Of a stretch of DNA of 64,000 nucleotides, positions 17,993-27,357 are shown piece by piece (the stretch's first letter is position 1; each line of letters starts with the position of its first letter). The position numbers and the translations under genes are program-made. The DNA lies in assembly GCA_900316075.1 (NCBI GenBank), contig ONBT01000014.1:1-64000 (forward strand), in the 5' to 3' direction. This stretch comes from an uncultured Lachnospiraceae bacterium (GTDB lineage Bacteria; Bacillota; Clostridia; Lachnospirales; Lachnospiraceae). The notes under the pieces are model-generated. The model did not search any database, was not told where the DNA came from, and saw nothing but the letters and a program-made list of their open reading frames with translations.

Positions 17993-19336
17993 TCACCGCT
18001 TATTGGACTGACGCCAGATCATCTGCTTCTCGGCGTTCTTGATGAGCTCGTCGCGGAAGTCGGGGTGAGCGATGGAGATGAGGGCTTCGGCCCTCTGCCA
18101 GCTGGACATGCCCTTCAAGTTCACCATGCCGTACTCGGTGACGACGTACATGGTGTTGGACCGGGTGTCGGTGACAATCGAGCCGTTGTCCAGGGTCGGG
18201 AGAATTCTGGACTTAAGCTGCCCGTCCTTGGTCTTAAATGTAGAAGACAGGCAGATGAAGGACTTGCCACCGTGGGAAAGGTAGGCGCCGATTACGAAGT
18301 CCAGCTGGCCGCCCGCCCCGGAAATGGCCCTCGTGCCGGCGGACTCGGCGTTGACCTGCCCGTAGAGATCTATATTAACTGCATTATTTATGGAAATGAA
18401 GTTGTCGATTTTCGAAACCGTCGCCGCAGAGTTCGTGTAGTCAACGGGGGCGGCCATCATGGCGGGGTTGTTGTCCGCGTAGTCATAGAGCTTCTTGGAG
18501 CCGGACGCGAAAGCATATACCTGGCGGAAGCGGTCGATATTCTTCCGGGCGCCCGTAATCTTCCCGGCCTCGGCCAGGTCCACGAAGGCGTCGACGTACA
18601 TTTCCGTGTGGACGCCCAGGTCCTTAAGGTCAGACTCCGCAATCATTTTCCCGACCGCGTTCGGCATGCCGCCGATTCCCAGCTGCAGGCAGGCCCCATT
18701 GGGGATTTCCTTCACAATCTGCTCAGCCACCTTCCGGTCGACTTCCGAAGGTTCGCCGGCCTCGGGAAGAGTGCCGATGGGCGGGTTGTCGCCCTCTACG
18801 ACATAGGTGACGTCCTTGATATTGATATCGGTTTCGAAACCACCCAGGCAGCGGGGCATATTTTTGTTGACCTCGATGATGACGGTGTCGGCACATTCAA
18901 TCATGGCCATCATGTGGGAGGCCGAAATGCCCAGGTTGAAGTAGCCGTGGCTGTCCATAGGGGTAGCCTGGATCATAGCCACATTGAGGTGCTTTACATT
19001 ATCCCTGTAATAGCGGGGCAGCTCGGAATACTTGATGGGGGCGTAATAGGCCACGCCGCGGTTGATCATGTGGCGCTCGATGCCGGACATGTGCCAGGAG
19101 TTCCAGCTGAAATGCTCTCCGGCGTCCTCCCGCTCGAAAATCGCGGGCACGTGGTAGAGAATGCCGCCGCGGACCTTGACGTCAAAAAGCTCGTCCGTCC
19201 GCTTGGCCAGGGCCTTGTCGCAGGCCTCGGGGGTGTTGCAGCACCAGCCGTAATCAATCCAGTCACCGGACTTCACGCACTTCACGGCTTCGTCGGCTGA
19301 CACAAGCTTCTTTTCATATTCCTTCTGAAAATCCAT
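17993..19336 (-). CDS. but: butyryl-CoA:acetate CoA-transferase
   Basis: 447 residues. It moves CoA from butyryl-CoA to acetate, releasing butyrate, the last step of butyrate formation in many gut Clostridia. Recognised from stretches that are almost invariant in this enzyme: [45 protein letters not shown], and GQVNAESAG, which holds the catalytic Glu that forms the CoA thioester, plus GAGGQLDFV. Length and end (IWRQSNK) fit. 4-Hydroxybutyrate CoA-transferases are close relatives, but the overall wording fits the butyrate enzyme better. AGGAGG lies before ATG 19336. It is a single-gene unit with its own terminator. Confidence 0.93.
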   Translation of the reverse strand: MDFQKEYEKKLVSADEAVKCVKSGDWIDYGWCCNTPEACDKALAKRTDELFDVKVRGGILYHVPAIFEREDAGEHFSWNSWHMSGIERHMINRGVAYYAPIKYSELPRYYRDNVKHLNVAMIQATPMDSHGYFNLGISASHMMAMIECADTVIIEVNKNMPRCLGGFETDINIKDVTYVVEGDNPPIGTLPEAGEPSEVDRKVAEQIVKEIPNGACLQLGIGGMPNAVGKMIAESDLKDLGVHTEMYVDAFVDLAEAGKITGARKNIDRFRQVYAFASGSKKLYDYADNNPAMMAAPVDYTNSAATVSKIDNFISINNAVNIDLYGQVNAESAGTRAISGAGGQLDFVIGAYLSHGGKSFICLSSTFKTKDGQLKSRILPTLDNGSIVTDTRSNTMYVVTEYGMVNLKGMSSWQRAEALISIAHPDFRDELIKNAEKQMIWRQSNKR

Positions 19337-19412
19337 CTGCTGCCTCCTGAAAGAATCAGTTGAAATGTAATTGTTAAAATTATAACATTTTTAACCCGCA
19401 GCGCAAGGCAAT

Positions 19413-19637
19413 TCACTCGGAGAGACTCTCGATCAGGGCATAGATGGACCGGGCGGAATTGAAGTTCGCCGGCGTCACGTCGTCCAGGTCGATGGTCACG
19501 TCAAAATTCTCCTGCACTTCCGTCACAATCGTGTCGATGTCGTCATCGTCGAGAATGCCGTCGTCCAGCAGGGCCTCTTCGCTCTCGTAATCAATCTCCG
19601 GATGCAGGTCATTCAATATCTCAAGCAGTTCGTCCAT
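19413..19637 (-). CDS. acyl/D-alanyl carrier-like protein lacking the phosphopantetheine Ser
   Basis: 74 residues, very acidic, with the four-helix carrier-protein pattern. It most resembles small DltC-like carriers of Firmicutes: EALLDDGILDDDDIDTIV followed by VQENFDVTIDLDDVTP. In a working carrier the segment reads LD-S-(F/L), and the Ser takes 4'-phosphopantetheine. Here that position is Asp (LDDDD), so it should not be modifiable. ATG 19637 is preceded by AAGGAG. The neighbouring CoA-transferase and LarE genes give no clear partner, and no synthetase is nearby. A sequencing change is unlikely because it would need two adjacent base differences. Confidence 0.7.
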   Translation of the reverse strand: MDELLEILNDLHPEIDYESEEALLDDGILDDDDIDTIVTEVQENFDVTIDLDDVTPANFNSARSIYALIESLSE

Positions 19638-19750
19638 ATCGGTGTTCTCCTTGTTTTTTTCTTATAAAACAGTGAGAGTATACACCCGCAGTATTATCCG
19701 GTAAAGCCCGTATTTTGCTTTTCATACTAATATAGAGATGTGTAGTTTGG

Positions 19751-20602
19751 TTATTTGCCCAAGGCTTCCTTCTTCTCCTCGGGAGATAATGTTTCATTCA
19801 TGGAGCCGGACCGGAAGCCAAGGAGGTCCAGGGTCACATAGGTAAAGCCCAGGGTACGAAGGCGCTCGGCAACGGCCTCGCGCATGGGCGCCTCAATAAG
19901 GCGCCCGATATCCGGAGCCGGCACTTCAATCCGGGCCAGGCGCCCTTCGTCCTGAATCCGCACGCGGACCTGCTTGAATCCCTTTTCAATCAGGAAGTTC
20001 TCGGCCTCATCCACCATATGGAGCCGCTTTTCAGTGATGGCTTCGCCATAGGAAAAGCGGCTGGCCAGGCAGGCCAGGGAGGGGGCCGAGGCCGTAGGCA
20101 GCCCGAGGCCCCCGGAAATGGCGCGGATATCTGCCTTGGTGAGGCCGGCTGCCTTCAGGGGGCTTGCCACCCCGAGCTCCGCAATTGCCCGCATGCCGGG
20201 CCGGAAATCGAAGGTGTCGTCCGCGTTCGTTCCCTCGCAGACCGCGTCAATGCCCTGCTTCTTTGCTTCTTCAATAATTTCGGAAAAGAGGGCCTTCTTG
20301 CAGAGATAGCACCGGTCTGGAGGATTGGCGGAAAGCCCCTCCACTGCAAAGATGTCGTGCTGCAATATGATATGACGGATGCCTCGCTCTTTACAGAAGG
20401 CCTCCGGTCCGGCTTTCTCGCGCGAGGGGGAGCCCTGGTCGTATGCCGTCACGGCAAGTACGTTCTCCCTGCCGAGCGCCTCCACCGCCGCCACGAGCAA
20501 AAGGGTCGAATCCACCCCTCCGGAGTAGGCGATGGCGGCGCGGCCCAAGGGCCGAAGCGCCGCCAGAAGGGAGTCATATTTTTTCTTCAGTTCGTCTGTC
20601 AT
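19751..20602 (-). CDS. larE: LarE-type ATP-dependent sulfur transferase
   Basis: 283 residues. It is a PP-loop enzyme that adenylates and then donates sulfur to build the nickel-pincer cofactor of lactate racemase-type enzymes. The PP-loop is AYSGGVDSTLL near residue 25. NPPDRCYLCKKALF and PSLACLASRFSYGE hold the conserved cysteines; the latter matches the sacrificial or cluster-binding Cys region of LarE. No LarB, LarC or LarA is in the window, so the partner is elsewhere. ATG 20602 follows CAGGAG; 38 codons of upstream open frame lie over GCACGCATTGCGTGC palindromes and are not family-like. Confidence 0.88.
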   Translation of the reverse strand: MTDELKKKYDSLLAALRPLGRAAIAYSGGVDSTLLLVAAVEALGRENVLAVTAYDQGSPSREKAGPEAFCKERGIRHIILQHDIFAVEGLSANPPDRCYLCKKALFSEIIEEAKKQGIDAVCEGTNADDTFDFRPGMRAIAELGVASPLKAAGLTKADIRAISGGLGLPTASAPSLACLASRFSYGEAITEKRLHMVDEAENFLIEKGFKQVRVRIQDEGRLARIEVPAPDIGRLIEAPMREAVAERLRTLGFTYVTLDLLGFRSGSMNETLSPEEKKEALGK

Positions 20603-20823
20603 CAATAATCTCCTGTAGCCGAAAAAGGCAGCACGCATTGCGTGCCGCCCGTAAATACATTCTTTTCCGGCCCTGGTTCCAATACCCTTGTGTCTAAGGA
20701 AACGGTTAACACGCATTGCGTATCGCCCATTTGTTCGATATAAAATTGGGACTTAATTAAGAGGCCTTTTCGCTTGTTCGGTCGTAAATTGTCTTGTCCG
20801 GTTCACAATTGTCAAATTTTGCC

Positions 20824-23109
20824 TCAGGCCGTTTTCGGTGTCTGAATCTCCGGCTTGAAATCTTCTGTCGCAAGATGCAGGACCCTGTCCTTGATCTCCT
20901 GGGTCCGGCCCTGGTTCCAGAACTGGGTCCCTATGTAACCGCAGGTGCGGCGGGCGACAGACATCTTCGACTGGTCGCGGTTGCCGCAGTTGGGGCATTC
21001 CCAGACCAGCTTGCCATTGTCGTCGGTCACGATCTTGATTTCCCCGTCGTAGCCGCAGACCTCGCAGTAGTCCGACTTGGTGTTCAGCTCCGCATACATG
21101 ATGTTGTCATAGATATGGTGCATGATGGCAAGGACGGCGGGAATATTATTCTGCATGTTCGGAACCTCGACGTAGGAAACTGCTCCGCCGGGTGAGAGTT
21201 TCTGGAACTCGGACTCGAAGGTGAGCTTCGAAAAGGCGTCGATGTCCTCGGTCACATGGACGTGGTAGGAATTCGTGATGTAGTTCTTGTCCGTCACGCC
21301 CTTGATGATGCCGAAGCGCTTCTGCAGGCACTTGGCAAACTTGTAGGTCGTGGACTCCATGGGGGTTCCGTAGAGGGAGTAGGAGATGTTCTCAGCTTCC
21401 CGCCACTCCTTGCACTTGTCATTCAGGTGCTGCATGACGGAAAGGGCGAATTCCTTACCCTGGGGGTCCGTATGGGAAACGCCCAGCATCCGGTAGGTCA
21501 TCTCATTGAGACCCGCATACCCCAACGAAATCGTCGAATAGTTTCCGAAGAGGAGCTTGTCGATCTTCTCCCCCTTCTTCAGGCGGGCCAGAGCCCCGTA
21601 CTGCCAGAGGATGGGAGCCACGTCGGAAGCCGTGCCCATCAAGCGCTCGTGGCGGCACTGCAGAGCCCGGTGGCAGAGCTCCAGGCGCTCGTCCAGAATT
21701 TCCCAGAACTTGTCCATATCCCCGTAGGAGGAGCAGGCCACGTCGACGAGATTGATGGTGCAGACGCCCTGGTTGAAGCGGCCGTAATACTTGTGGCGGC
21801 CCTTCTCGAAGTTCAGTTCGCCGGACTTATTGTCCGCATCGCAGAGACCCTCGGGCTGGGATTCATTGTCCGGAGTCAGGAAGGACCGGCAGCCCATGCA
21901 GGGATATACGTCGCCCTTGTCCCGCTTCATAATCTTGGCCGAAATGTAATCCGGCACCATGCGCTTGGCCGTACATTCGGCGGCCAGCTCTGTCAAATAA
22001 TAATACTTGCTGTCGGGGTTTATATTATCCTCATCAAGCACGTAAATCAGCTTGGGGAACGCGGGAGTGATCCAGACCCCCTTCTCGTTCTTGACGCCCT
22101 GCATACGCTGGCGCATGACTTCTTCGATGACCATGGCAAGGTCGTCGCGGGTCCGTCCCTCGGGCACTTCGTCGAGGTACATGAAGACCGTGACGAAAGG
22201 CGCCTGGCCGTTGCAGGTCATGAGGGTGATGAGCTGGTACTGAATCGTCTGGACCCCGTCCTTGATTTCTTCCTTCAGACGCATCTCGGTGACCTTGTCG
22301 ATTTTCTCGTCGTCAAGGGGCTCGCCGACGGCCTCCATTTCAGCGACGACCTTCTTCCGAAGCTTCTGCCGGGAAATGTCGACGAAGGGGGCCAGATGGG
22401 ATAATGTAAAACTCTGCCCTCCGTACTGATTCGAAGCCACCTGAGCCACGATCTGGGTTGTGACGTTGCAGGCGGTGAAAAAGCTGTGGGGCTTTTCAAT
22501 CATGGTCTCAGAAATGACCGTTCCGTTCTGCAGCATGTCCTCGAGGTTGATGAGGTCACAGTTGTGCTCCCGCTGGGCGAAGTAGTCGGAGTCGTGGAAG
22601 TGGATAATGCCCTCTTCATGCGCCTTGACGATTTCGGCCGGAAGCAGAATCCGCTTGGTGAGGTCCTTACTTACCTCGCCTGCCATGTAGTCCCGCTGGG
22701 TCGAGTTGATGACCGGGTTTTTATTACTATTTTCCTGCTTGACCTCCTCGTTCATCTGGTCGATGAGCGAAAGGATGCCGTCGTCGGTGGTATTGGTCTT
22801 GCGGGAGAGCTCCCGCTGGTAGCGGTAGCGGACATAAAGGCGCGCGACCTCATAGCCCCGCATCTCCATGATGCCCTTTTCCACCATATCCTGAATGTCC
22901 TCGACGTTCACGGCGTGGGGGCTGTCGGCCACCTGCTTTGCGATTCCGTCCGCAACGGCACGAATCTGGGCGTCGGACATCTTGTGAATGTCGTCGACCT
23001 CGTGGTTGGCCGCCTTGATGGCATTGATAATCTTCATCTCATCAAATGAGACTTCCGCCCCGTTCCGCTTGATGATATTGGTGCGAACCTCAAGCAAGTT
23101 CTGATCCAT
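20824..23109 (-). CDS. nrdD: anaerobic ribonucleoside-triphosphate reductase (class III)
   Basis: 761 residues. It reduces NTPs to dNTPs with a glycyl radical in the absence of oxygen. The N-terminal ATP-cone (IIKRNGAEVSFDEMKI) is the allosteric activity site. HFHDSDYFAQREHNCDL is a core active-site segment. Four zinc-binding cysteines are in CEVCGYDG and CPNCGNRD. The glycyl-radical loop RRTCGYIG lies near the C-terminus. It is divergent from its activase nrdG across a 379-bp region, instead of being upstream in one operon as in many bacteria. The repressor gene nrdR is also in the window at 60948. Confidence 0.97.
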   Translation of the reverse strand: MDQNLLEVRTNIIKRNGAEVSFDEMKIINAIKAANHEVDDIHKMSDAQIRAVADGIAKQVADSPHAVNVEDIQDMVEKGIMEMRGYEVARLYVRYRYQRELSRKTNTTDDGILSLIDQMNEEVKQENSNKNPVINSTQRDYMAGEVSKDLTKRILLPAEIVKAHEEGIIHFHDSDYFAQREHNCDLINLEDMLQNGTVISETMIEKPHSFFTACNVTTQIVAQVASNQYGGQSFTLSHLAPFVDISRQKLRKKVVAEMEAVGEPLDDEKIDKVTEMRLKEEIKDGVQTIQYQLITLMTCNGQAPFVTVFMYLDEVPEGRTRDDLAMVIEEVMRQRMQGVKNEKGVWITPAFPKLIYVLDEDNINPDSKYYYLTELAAECTAKRMVPDYISAKIMKRDKGDVYPCMGCRSFLTPDNESQPEGLCDADNKSGELNFEKGRHKYYGRFNQGVCTINLVDVACSSYGDMDKFWEILDERLELCHRALQCRHERLMGTASDVAPILWQYGALARLKKGEKIDKLLFGNYSTISLGYAGLNEMTYRMLGVSHTDPQGKEFALSVMQHLNDKCKEWREAENISYSLYGTPMESTTYKFAKCLQKRFGIIKGVTDKNYITNSYHVHVTEDIDAFSKLTFESEFQKLSPGGAVSYVEVPNMQNNIPAVLAIMHHIYDNIMYAELNTKSDYCEVCGYDGEIKIVTDDNGKLVWECPNCGNRDQSKMSVARRTCGYIGTQFWNQGRTQEIKDRVLHLATEDFKPEIQTPKTA

Positions 23110-23488
23110 GGTGCACTTTCCTTCCCTTCATATAGGATATGACTAATATAAGGCCTCTCGTCTGTCCCGTCTTCCGCGTGCCGACACGAATTGCCGACAA
23201 GCTCTATAGCGCGAAAAACGCACGCAATGCGTGCATCACTCTGAAGGCCATATAAACAGTGACCTGCACGATTTCCAAAGCTTATATCAAACTTTGCAAA
23301 TCGTGCTATCCTTTGTTTCACAAACGTTTCACAAGATTTAGGTGTTAAACAAGATTTCAACTACCATATCTTGTGGGCAAGTGTTATAATACACTAGTCG
23401 CCCGGAAATGTGAAGAGGGAATTTCACAATTTCTCCACAAAAATTCTCAGGGGGACAAAAAAGCTAGAAAGAGAAGTTTATTTTTGAC
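23110..23488. promoter_or_regulatory. divergent nrdD/nrdG control region
   Basis: No gene. It contains a 15-bp inverted repeat GCACGATTT-CCAAAG / CTTTG-CAAATCGTGC (about 23258-23298), repeated CAAGATTT words (about 23331 and 23350) with an inverted ATATCTTGT, and a plus-strand TATAAT at about 23385 for nrdG. The stretch CCATATCTTGT at about 23363 matches 9 of 11 bases of the central NrdR-box consensus, a weak hit. The palindrome GCACGCAATGCGTGC lies at about 23218. Confidence 0.5.
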
Positions 23489-24022
23489 ATGAATTACGGA
23501 AGAATCTACTATGCGGACATCGCCAACGGGGTCGGCTGCCGGACCAGCCTCTTCCTCTCCGGCTGCCGCAACCACTGCAAGGAATGCTTCAACCCCGAGA
23601 CCTGGGACTTCGACTACGGAACGCCCTTCGACGTATCCGTCCAGGACAAGGTCATCTCTTCCATCAAGCCTCCTTATATAGAAGGCCTCTCCATCCTGGG
23701 CGGTGAGCCCATGGAACCCGAAAACCAGGAAGCCCTGCTTCCCTTCCTTAAGGACGTGAAGACTGCCTGCCCCGCGAAGACCGTCTGGCTATACTCCGGC
23801 TTCACCTGGGAAGAGCTGACCGGGCAGGTCCCGGACGCCCGCTGCCGGACCGAGTGGACCGATGAAATCCTCCCCCTCGTGGACATCCTGGTGGACGGCC
23901 GCTTTGAGCTTGAAAAGAAAAATATTTCCCTCAAGTTCCGAGGCTCCGAAAACCAGCGCATCATCAAAGTACCAGCCTCCCTGAAGGCAGGAAAGCCGGT
24001 ACTGGCAGATGAATATATGTAA
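23489..24022 (+). CDS. nrdG: anaerobic ribonucleotide reductase activating protein
   Basis: 177 residues. This radical-SAM enzyme forms the glycyl radical on NrdD using S-adenosylmethionine and a [4Fe-4S] cluster. The cluster motif is GCRNHCKECF (CxxxCxxC), and the glycine-rich SAM motif is LSILGGEPM. Length and the start MNYGRIYYADIANGVGCR fit the family. It is read away from nrdD, with a canonical -10 in the shared control region and a purine-rich AGAGAAG before ATG. It converges with the HMA protein gene, leaving only two bases between their ends. Confidence 0.95.
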   Translation: MNYGRIYYADIANGVGCRTSLFLSGCRNHCKECFNPETWDFDYGTPFDVSVQDKVISSIKPPYIEGLSILGGEPMEPENQEALLPFLKDVKTACPAKTVWLYSGFTWEELTGQVPDARCRTEWTDEILPLVDILVDGRFELEKKNISLKFRGSENQRIIKVPASLKAGKPVLADEYM

Positions 24023-24024
24023 GT

Positions 24025-24282
24025 TCAACCGAAGAGGTGAAAACCTTTCTTTGCTACCGTTTCGTTCGTCTCAATTCCGACGAAGTCGTAACCGGTATCT
24101 TCGATGGCCTTTTGGATGGCCCCCTCGTCCGGCTTCTCTTCACTTTCGAAGGAAGCAAGATTCTTCACATGGCTTGCCTTCAGCTTCTTTGCAGCGGGAT
24201 AGGCCTTCCGTATGGCCTCCTTAATGTGGGTCTCGCACATGGAGCACATCATGCCGCCGACATTCACTTTCGTCTCATACAT
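24025..24282 (-). CDS. heavy-metal-associated (HMA) domain protein
   Basis: 85 residues forming a single ferredoxin-like HMA domain. The metal-binding loop is GGMMCSMCETHIKEAI, with the CxxC of copper chaperones and P-type ATPase N-domains. The middle is longer and more polar than in CopZ. It stands last in the feo gene run, after the Cys-rich membrane protein, so it may carry a metal delivered by or removed from that system; this is inference. AAGGAG precedes the ATG. A small hairpin separates it from the upstream gene. Confidence 0.82.
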   Translation of the reverse strand: MYETKVNVGGMMCSMCETHIKEAIRKAYPAAKKLKASHVKNLASFESEEKPDEGAIQKAIEDTGYDFVGIETNETVAKKGFHLFG

Positions 24283-24299
24283 AGCTTTCTCCTTATAGG

Positions 24300-24326
24300 A
24301 AACCCCGGCCGATTCGACCGGGGTTT
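24300..24326 (-). terminator. hairpin between the Cys-rich protein and HMA genes
   Basis: AAACCCCGG / CCGGGGTTT with a nine-base loop. The T-run is short in both directions, so it is probably a partial terminator or an mRNA end stabiliser. Confidence 0.55.
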
Positions 24327-24357
24327 GTATACATATTTTCTGAGGCCCACCGGCTGA

Positions 24358-24591
24358 TCAGTTCCGGTGGTCTTTTTCATACTCCTTCTGCCATTTCTGC
24401 ACTTCCCGGAGTTTCTTCTTATCTATATTCTTCGGGGCCGAAGCGCAGGAGCTGCAGCTTCCCCCGGCACAGCCGGAGCAGCCCTGCCCGGAGACTTCCT
24501 TCTTCAGTTCCCGGTACGCTGCCCGCGCCGCGAAAAAAATCACGACCGCAAGGAGGGCTATTATTATAATATTTCCTACTATCGGGGACAT
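24358..24591 (-). CDS. FeoB-associated Cys-rich membrane protein
   Basis: 77 residues. One N-terminal membrane helix (about residues 5-24) is followed by the cysteine cluster GCSGCAGGSCSSCAS and a basic tail. Short Cys-rich proteins of this build are regularly encoded right after feoB in Firmicutes and may bind iron or a cluster. It starts 21 bp after the feoB stop with a strong GAGGAGG, so it belongs to the feoB transcript. Confidence 0.88.
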   Translation of the reverse strand: MSPIVGNIIIIALLAVVIFFAARAAYRELKKEVSGQGCSGCAGGSCSSCASAPKNIDKKKLREVQKWQKEYEKDHRN

Positions 24592-24612
24592 AAGATGCCT
24601 CCTCTCTTGTAT

Positions 24613-26880
24613 TTAGGCCGCGGCCTTCGCGCCCTCTTCAGCAGGCGTCCACCCTTTCCGGAAGAGGCCATAAATGATGGCGGCAGCAACAAGGATTGCT
24701 GCAAATGTGCCGGGGCCGAAGGTGAGCTCGCCGGTGATGAGACCGCCGAACTGATAGAACATCAGGGCCATGCAGTAAGCCCACAGGCACATCCAGCCGA
24801 TGGCTGCCCAGGTCCACTTGCGATTGTTCATCTCCCGCTTGATGGCGCCGATGGCCGCAAAGCAGGGAGCGCACAGGAGATTGAAGACCATGAAGGCAAA
24901 GCCGGCAGCTGCCGTGTAGTCCGCAGCAACGAGGGGCCAGATGGACTCGCCGTTGTCTCCGAGGTCATCACCCTGGTAATTATAAAGCGTTCCGAAGGTA
25001 GCGACAACATTTTCCTTGGCAACGAGACCGGTGATGGTTGCAACGGCCGGCTTCCACTTGCCGAAGCCGAGGGGACGGAAGATCGGGCTGATGGCCTGGC
25101 CTACGGAAGCGAGGATGGAGTCATCCATGGAGTTGACCTGATCGACCGATACATGGCGCTTGGCCGCGAGGTTCTCGAGGTATTCCTGATTCTCCTCGAT
25201 TCCCTGCTCTTCCCACTGGTTGGCCACCATACCAAAGCTGCCATTGACAGAGCCGAAGTTCGACAGGAACCAGATGATAATCGTGGAAATCAGAATGACG
25301 GAGCCGGCCCGCTTGATGAAGGACCAGCCGCGCTCCCAGGTTGCCCGGAGGACGTTTCCTGCGGAAGGTACGTGGTAGGCAGGAAGCTCCATGACGAAGG
25401 GAGCAGGCTCGGACGCCAGCGGTTTCGTCTTCTTTAATATTATTCCTGAAAGAATAATGGAAAGAATTCCGATGAAGTAAGCGCTTACAGCGATGAGGGG
25501 CGAGTTGCCGAAAATCGCACCGGCGATGAGGCCGATGATGGGGAGCTTGGCCCCGCAGGGCATGAAGGTCGTCGTCATGACGGTGAGCTTGCGGTCACGG
25601 TCGGACTCGATGGTACGGGTCGACATAACACCGGGAACGCCGCAGCCCGTTGCGACCAGGGCAGGAATGAAGGACTTGCCCGAAAGGCCGAACTGGCGGA
25701 AGATCCGGTCCATGATGAAGGCGACACGGGACATATACCCGATGTCCTCAAGGATGGCCAGCATGACGAAGAGGACCAGCATCTGGGGAACGAAACCTAA
25801 GACCGCACCGACGCCGGCTACGATACCGTCCTGAATCAGACCGTAGAGCCAGGAACTTTCAGAGAGACCGAGGCCTGTCAGCATCCAGTTGAAGAAGTTC
25901 GGAACCCACTCGCCGAAGATGACATCGTTCGTGAAGTCCGTCGCGGCAGTACCGATGGAAATCGTCCAGCCGCCCATGGCGATGGCATATACGAGGAACA
26001 TGATGCCGGCGAAGATCGGGAGACCGAGGATACGGTTTGTAACGACCTTATCGATCTTGTCGGATACGGTCAGGTGACTTGCCCGCTCCTTCTTCTTGAC
26101 GGACTTCTTCACAAGGTCCGTGATGTAGTGATAGCGCTGGTTCGTGATGATGGACTCCGCGTCGTCGTCCATCTCCTTCTCGCAGTCCCTGATGTGCTCT
26201 TCAATATGGGCCTTCTCATCCGCGGTAAGCCCGATGCCTTCGATGGCCTTTTCGTCGCGCTCGAAGACCTTGACAGCGAACCAGCGGAGGGACTTCTTAT
26301 CGACCTTGGACTCGATGGTCTCTTCGATGTGGGCAATGGCGTGCTCGACAGAGCCCGTGAAAACATGGGGCTCCTCGCCCCGGCCACCCTTAGCTGCTTC
26401 GCCGATGGCGGTTTCCGCAACTTTCACTGTGGCGTCGCCCTTCAGGGCCGTCATGGGAATGACCTTGCAGCCGAGTTCTTTCGAAAGGGCCGCGAAATCA
26501 ATCGTGTCGCCGTTCTTCGTGACCAGGTCCATCATGTTGACCGCGATGACCGTGGGAATGCCCATCTCGAGGAGCTGAGTCGTGAGGTAGAGGTTTCGCT
26601 CGATATTGGTCCCGTCGACGATGTCGATGATGGCGTCGGGCTTCTCCTCGACCAAGTATTTTCGCGAAACGACCTCCTCCAGTGTATAGGGGGACAACGA
26701 ATAGATGCCGGGCAGGTCCTGGATGATCACATCCTTGTGGCCCTTGAGCCGGCCCTCCTTCTTCTCGACAGTGACGCCGGGCCAGTTGCCGACGTACTGA
26801 TTGCTTCCTGTCAGGTCATTGAACATTGTCGTCTTGCCGCAGTTGGGGTTGCCGGCAAGGGCGATCTTGATCTCTGCCAT
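24613..26880 (-). CDS. feoB: ferrous iron transporter FeoB
   Basis: 755 residues. An N-terminal G-protein domain (P-loop GNPNCGKTTMF, G3 DLPGIYS, G4 NMMD) is followed by a helical GDI domain and a membrane part with two Gate motifs (LVATGCGVPGVMSTRT and CAPCFAAIGAIKRE). It imports Fe2+ across the inner membrane. AGGAG precedes ATG 26880. The two feoA genes are upstream in the same direction, but a 52-bp repeat array of about 360 bp lies between feoA and feoB, which is unusual because these genes are normally almost touching. The intragenic word AGTAAGCGCTTACA lies at 25476. Confidence 0.97.
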   Translation of the reverse strand: MAEIKIALAGNPNCGKTTMFNDLTGSNQYVGNWPGVTVEKKEGRLKGHKDVIIQDLPGIYSLSPYTLEEVVSRKYLVEEKPDAIIDIVDGTNIERNLYLTTQLLEMGIPTVIAVNMMDLVTKNGDTIDFAALSKELGCKVIPMTALKGDATVKVAETAIGEAAKGGRGEEPHVFTGSVEHAIAHIEETIESKVDKKSLRWFAVKVFERDEKAIEGIGLTADEKAHIEEHIRDCEKEMDDDAESIITNQRYHYITDLVKKSVKKKERASHLTVSDKIDKVVTNRILGLPIFAGIMFLVYAIAMGGWTISIGTAATDFTNDVIFGEWVPNFFNWMLTGLGLSESSWLYGLIQDGIVAGVGAVLGFVPQMLVLFVMLAILEDIGYMSRVAFIMDRIFRQFGLSGKSFIPALVATGCGVPGVMSTRTIESDRDRKLTVMTTTFMPCGAKLPIIGLIAGAIFGNSPLIAVSAYFIGILSIILSGIILKKTKPLASEPAPFVMELPAYHVPSAGNVLRATWERGWSFIKRAGSVILISTIIIWFLSNFGSVNGSFGMVANQWEEQGIEENQEYLENLAAKRHVSVDQVNSMDDSILASVGQAISPIFRPLGFGKWKPAVATITGLVAKENVVATFGTLYNYQGDDLGDNGESIWPLVAADYTAAAGFAFMVFNLLCAPCFAAIGAIKREMNNRKWTWAAIGWMCLWAYCMALMFYQFGGLITGELTFGPGTFAAILVAAAIIYGLFRKGWTPAEEGAKAAA

Positions 26881-26935
26881 CGTACGCTCCTCTCTTCTCT
26901 TCTTTCCTTCTTATGACTAATATTTTTGCTATACT

Positions 26936-27300
26936 TTGGTGGACTTTTGTACTGAACTTGCTCTGCGGCCCAATGATGCTGCTTTCCAGGCCTGACTTTG
27001 GAGAACTTTTGCAGCAAGCTGCATCATAGGCCCAGACACTGGCCTGGCCTTGGCGGACTTTTGCAGCAGACTGCTTCATAGGCCCAGGAACTAGCCTGGC
27101 TTTGGCGGACTTTTGCAGTAAGCTGCATCATAGGCCCAGACACTGGCCTGGCCTTGGCGGACTTTTGCAGCAAGCTGCATCATAGGCCCAGGCACCAGAC
27201 TATCTTTGGTGGGCTTCTGTAATATTCTTCAAAATAAGCCCAGCGATTGGTTCAGTTTTGGAGGGCTTTGGTTACAAAATCCTATGTAGACCCAAACGGC
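26936..27300. repeat. 52-bp tandem array between feoA and feoB
   Basis: TTTGG(C/T)GGACTTTTG-like unit starts occur at about 26936, 26996, 27049, 27101, 27153, 27205 and 27257, settling to an exact 52-bp step. Units contain GCAGCAAGCTGC and GGCCCAGACACTGGCC, both able to fold. Inner units are nearly identical and edge units have drifted. No protein is likely. It must be transcribed if feoA and feoB share one mRNA. Confidence 0.9.
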
Positions 27301-27357
27301 CGTGTTGATAATTATGTTTAATGTTTGTTAGAGATTTCTAACTACGTTTCAAAAAAA

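Noticed and set aside
23380-23396. AGTGTTATAATACACT as an NrdR box
   Set aside because: The arms are in the opposite sense to the NrdR consensus; it is simply a -10 region with flanking symmetry.
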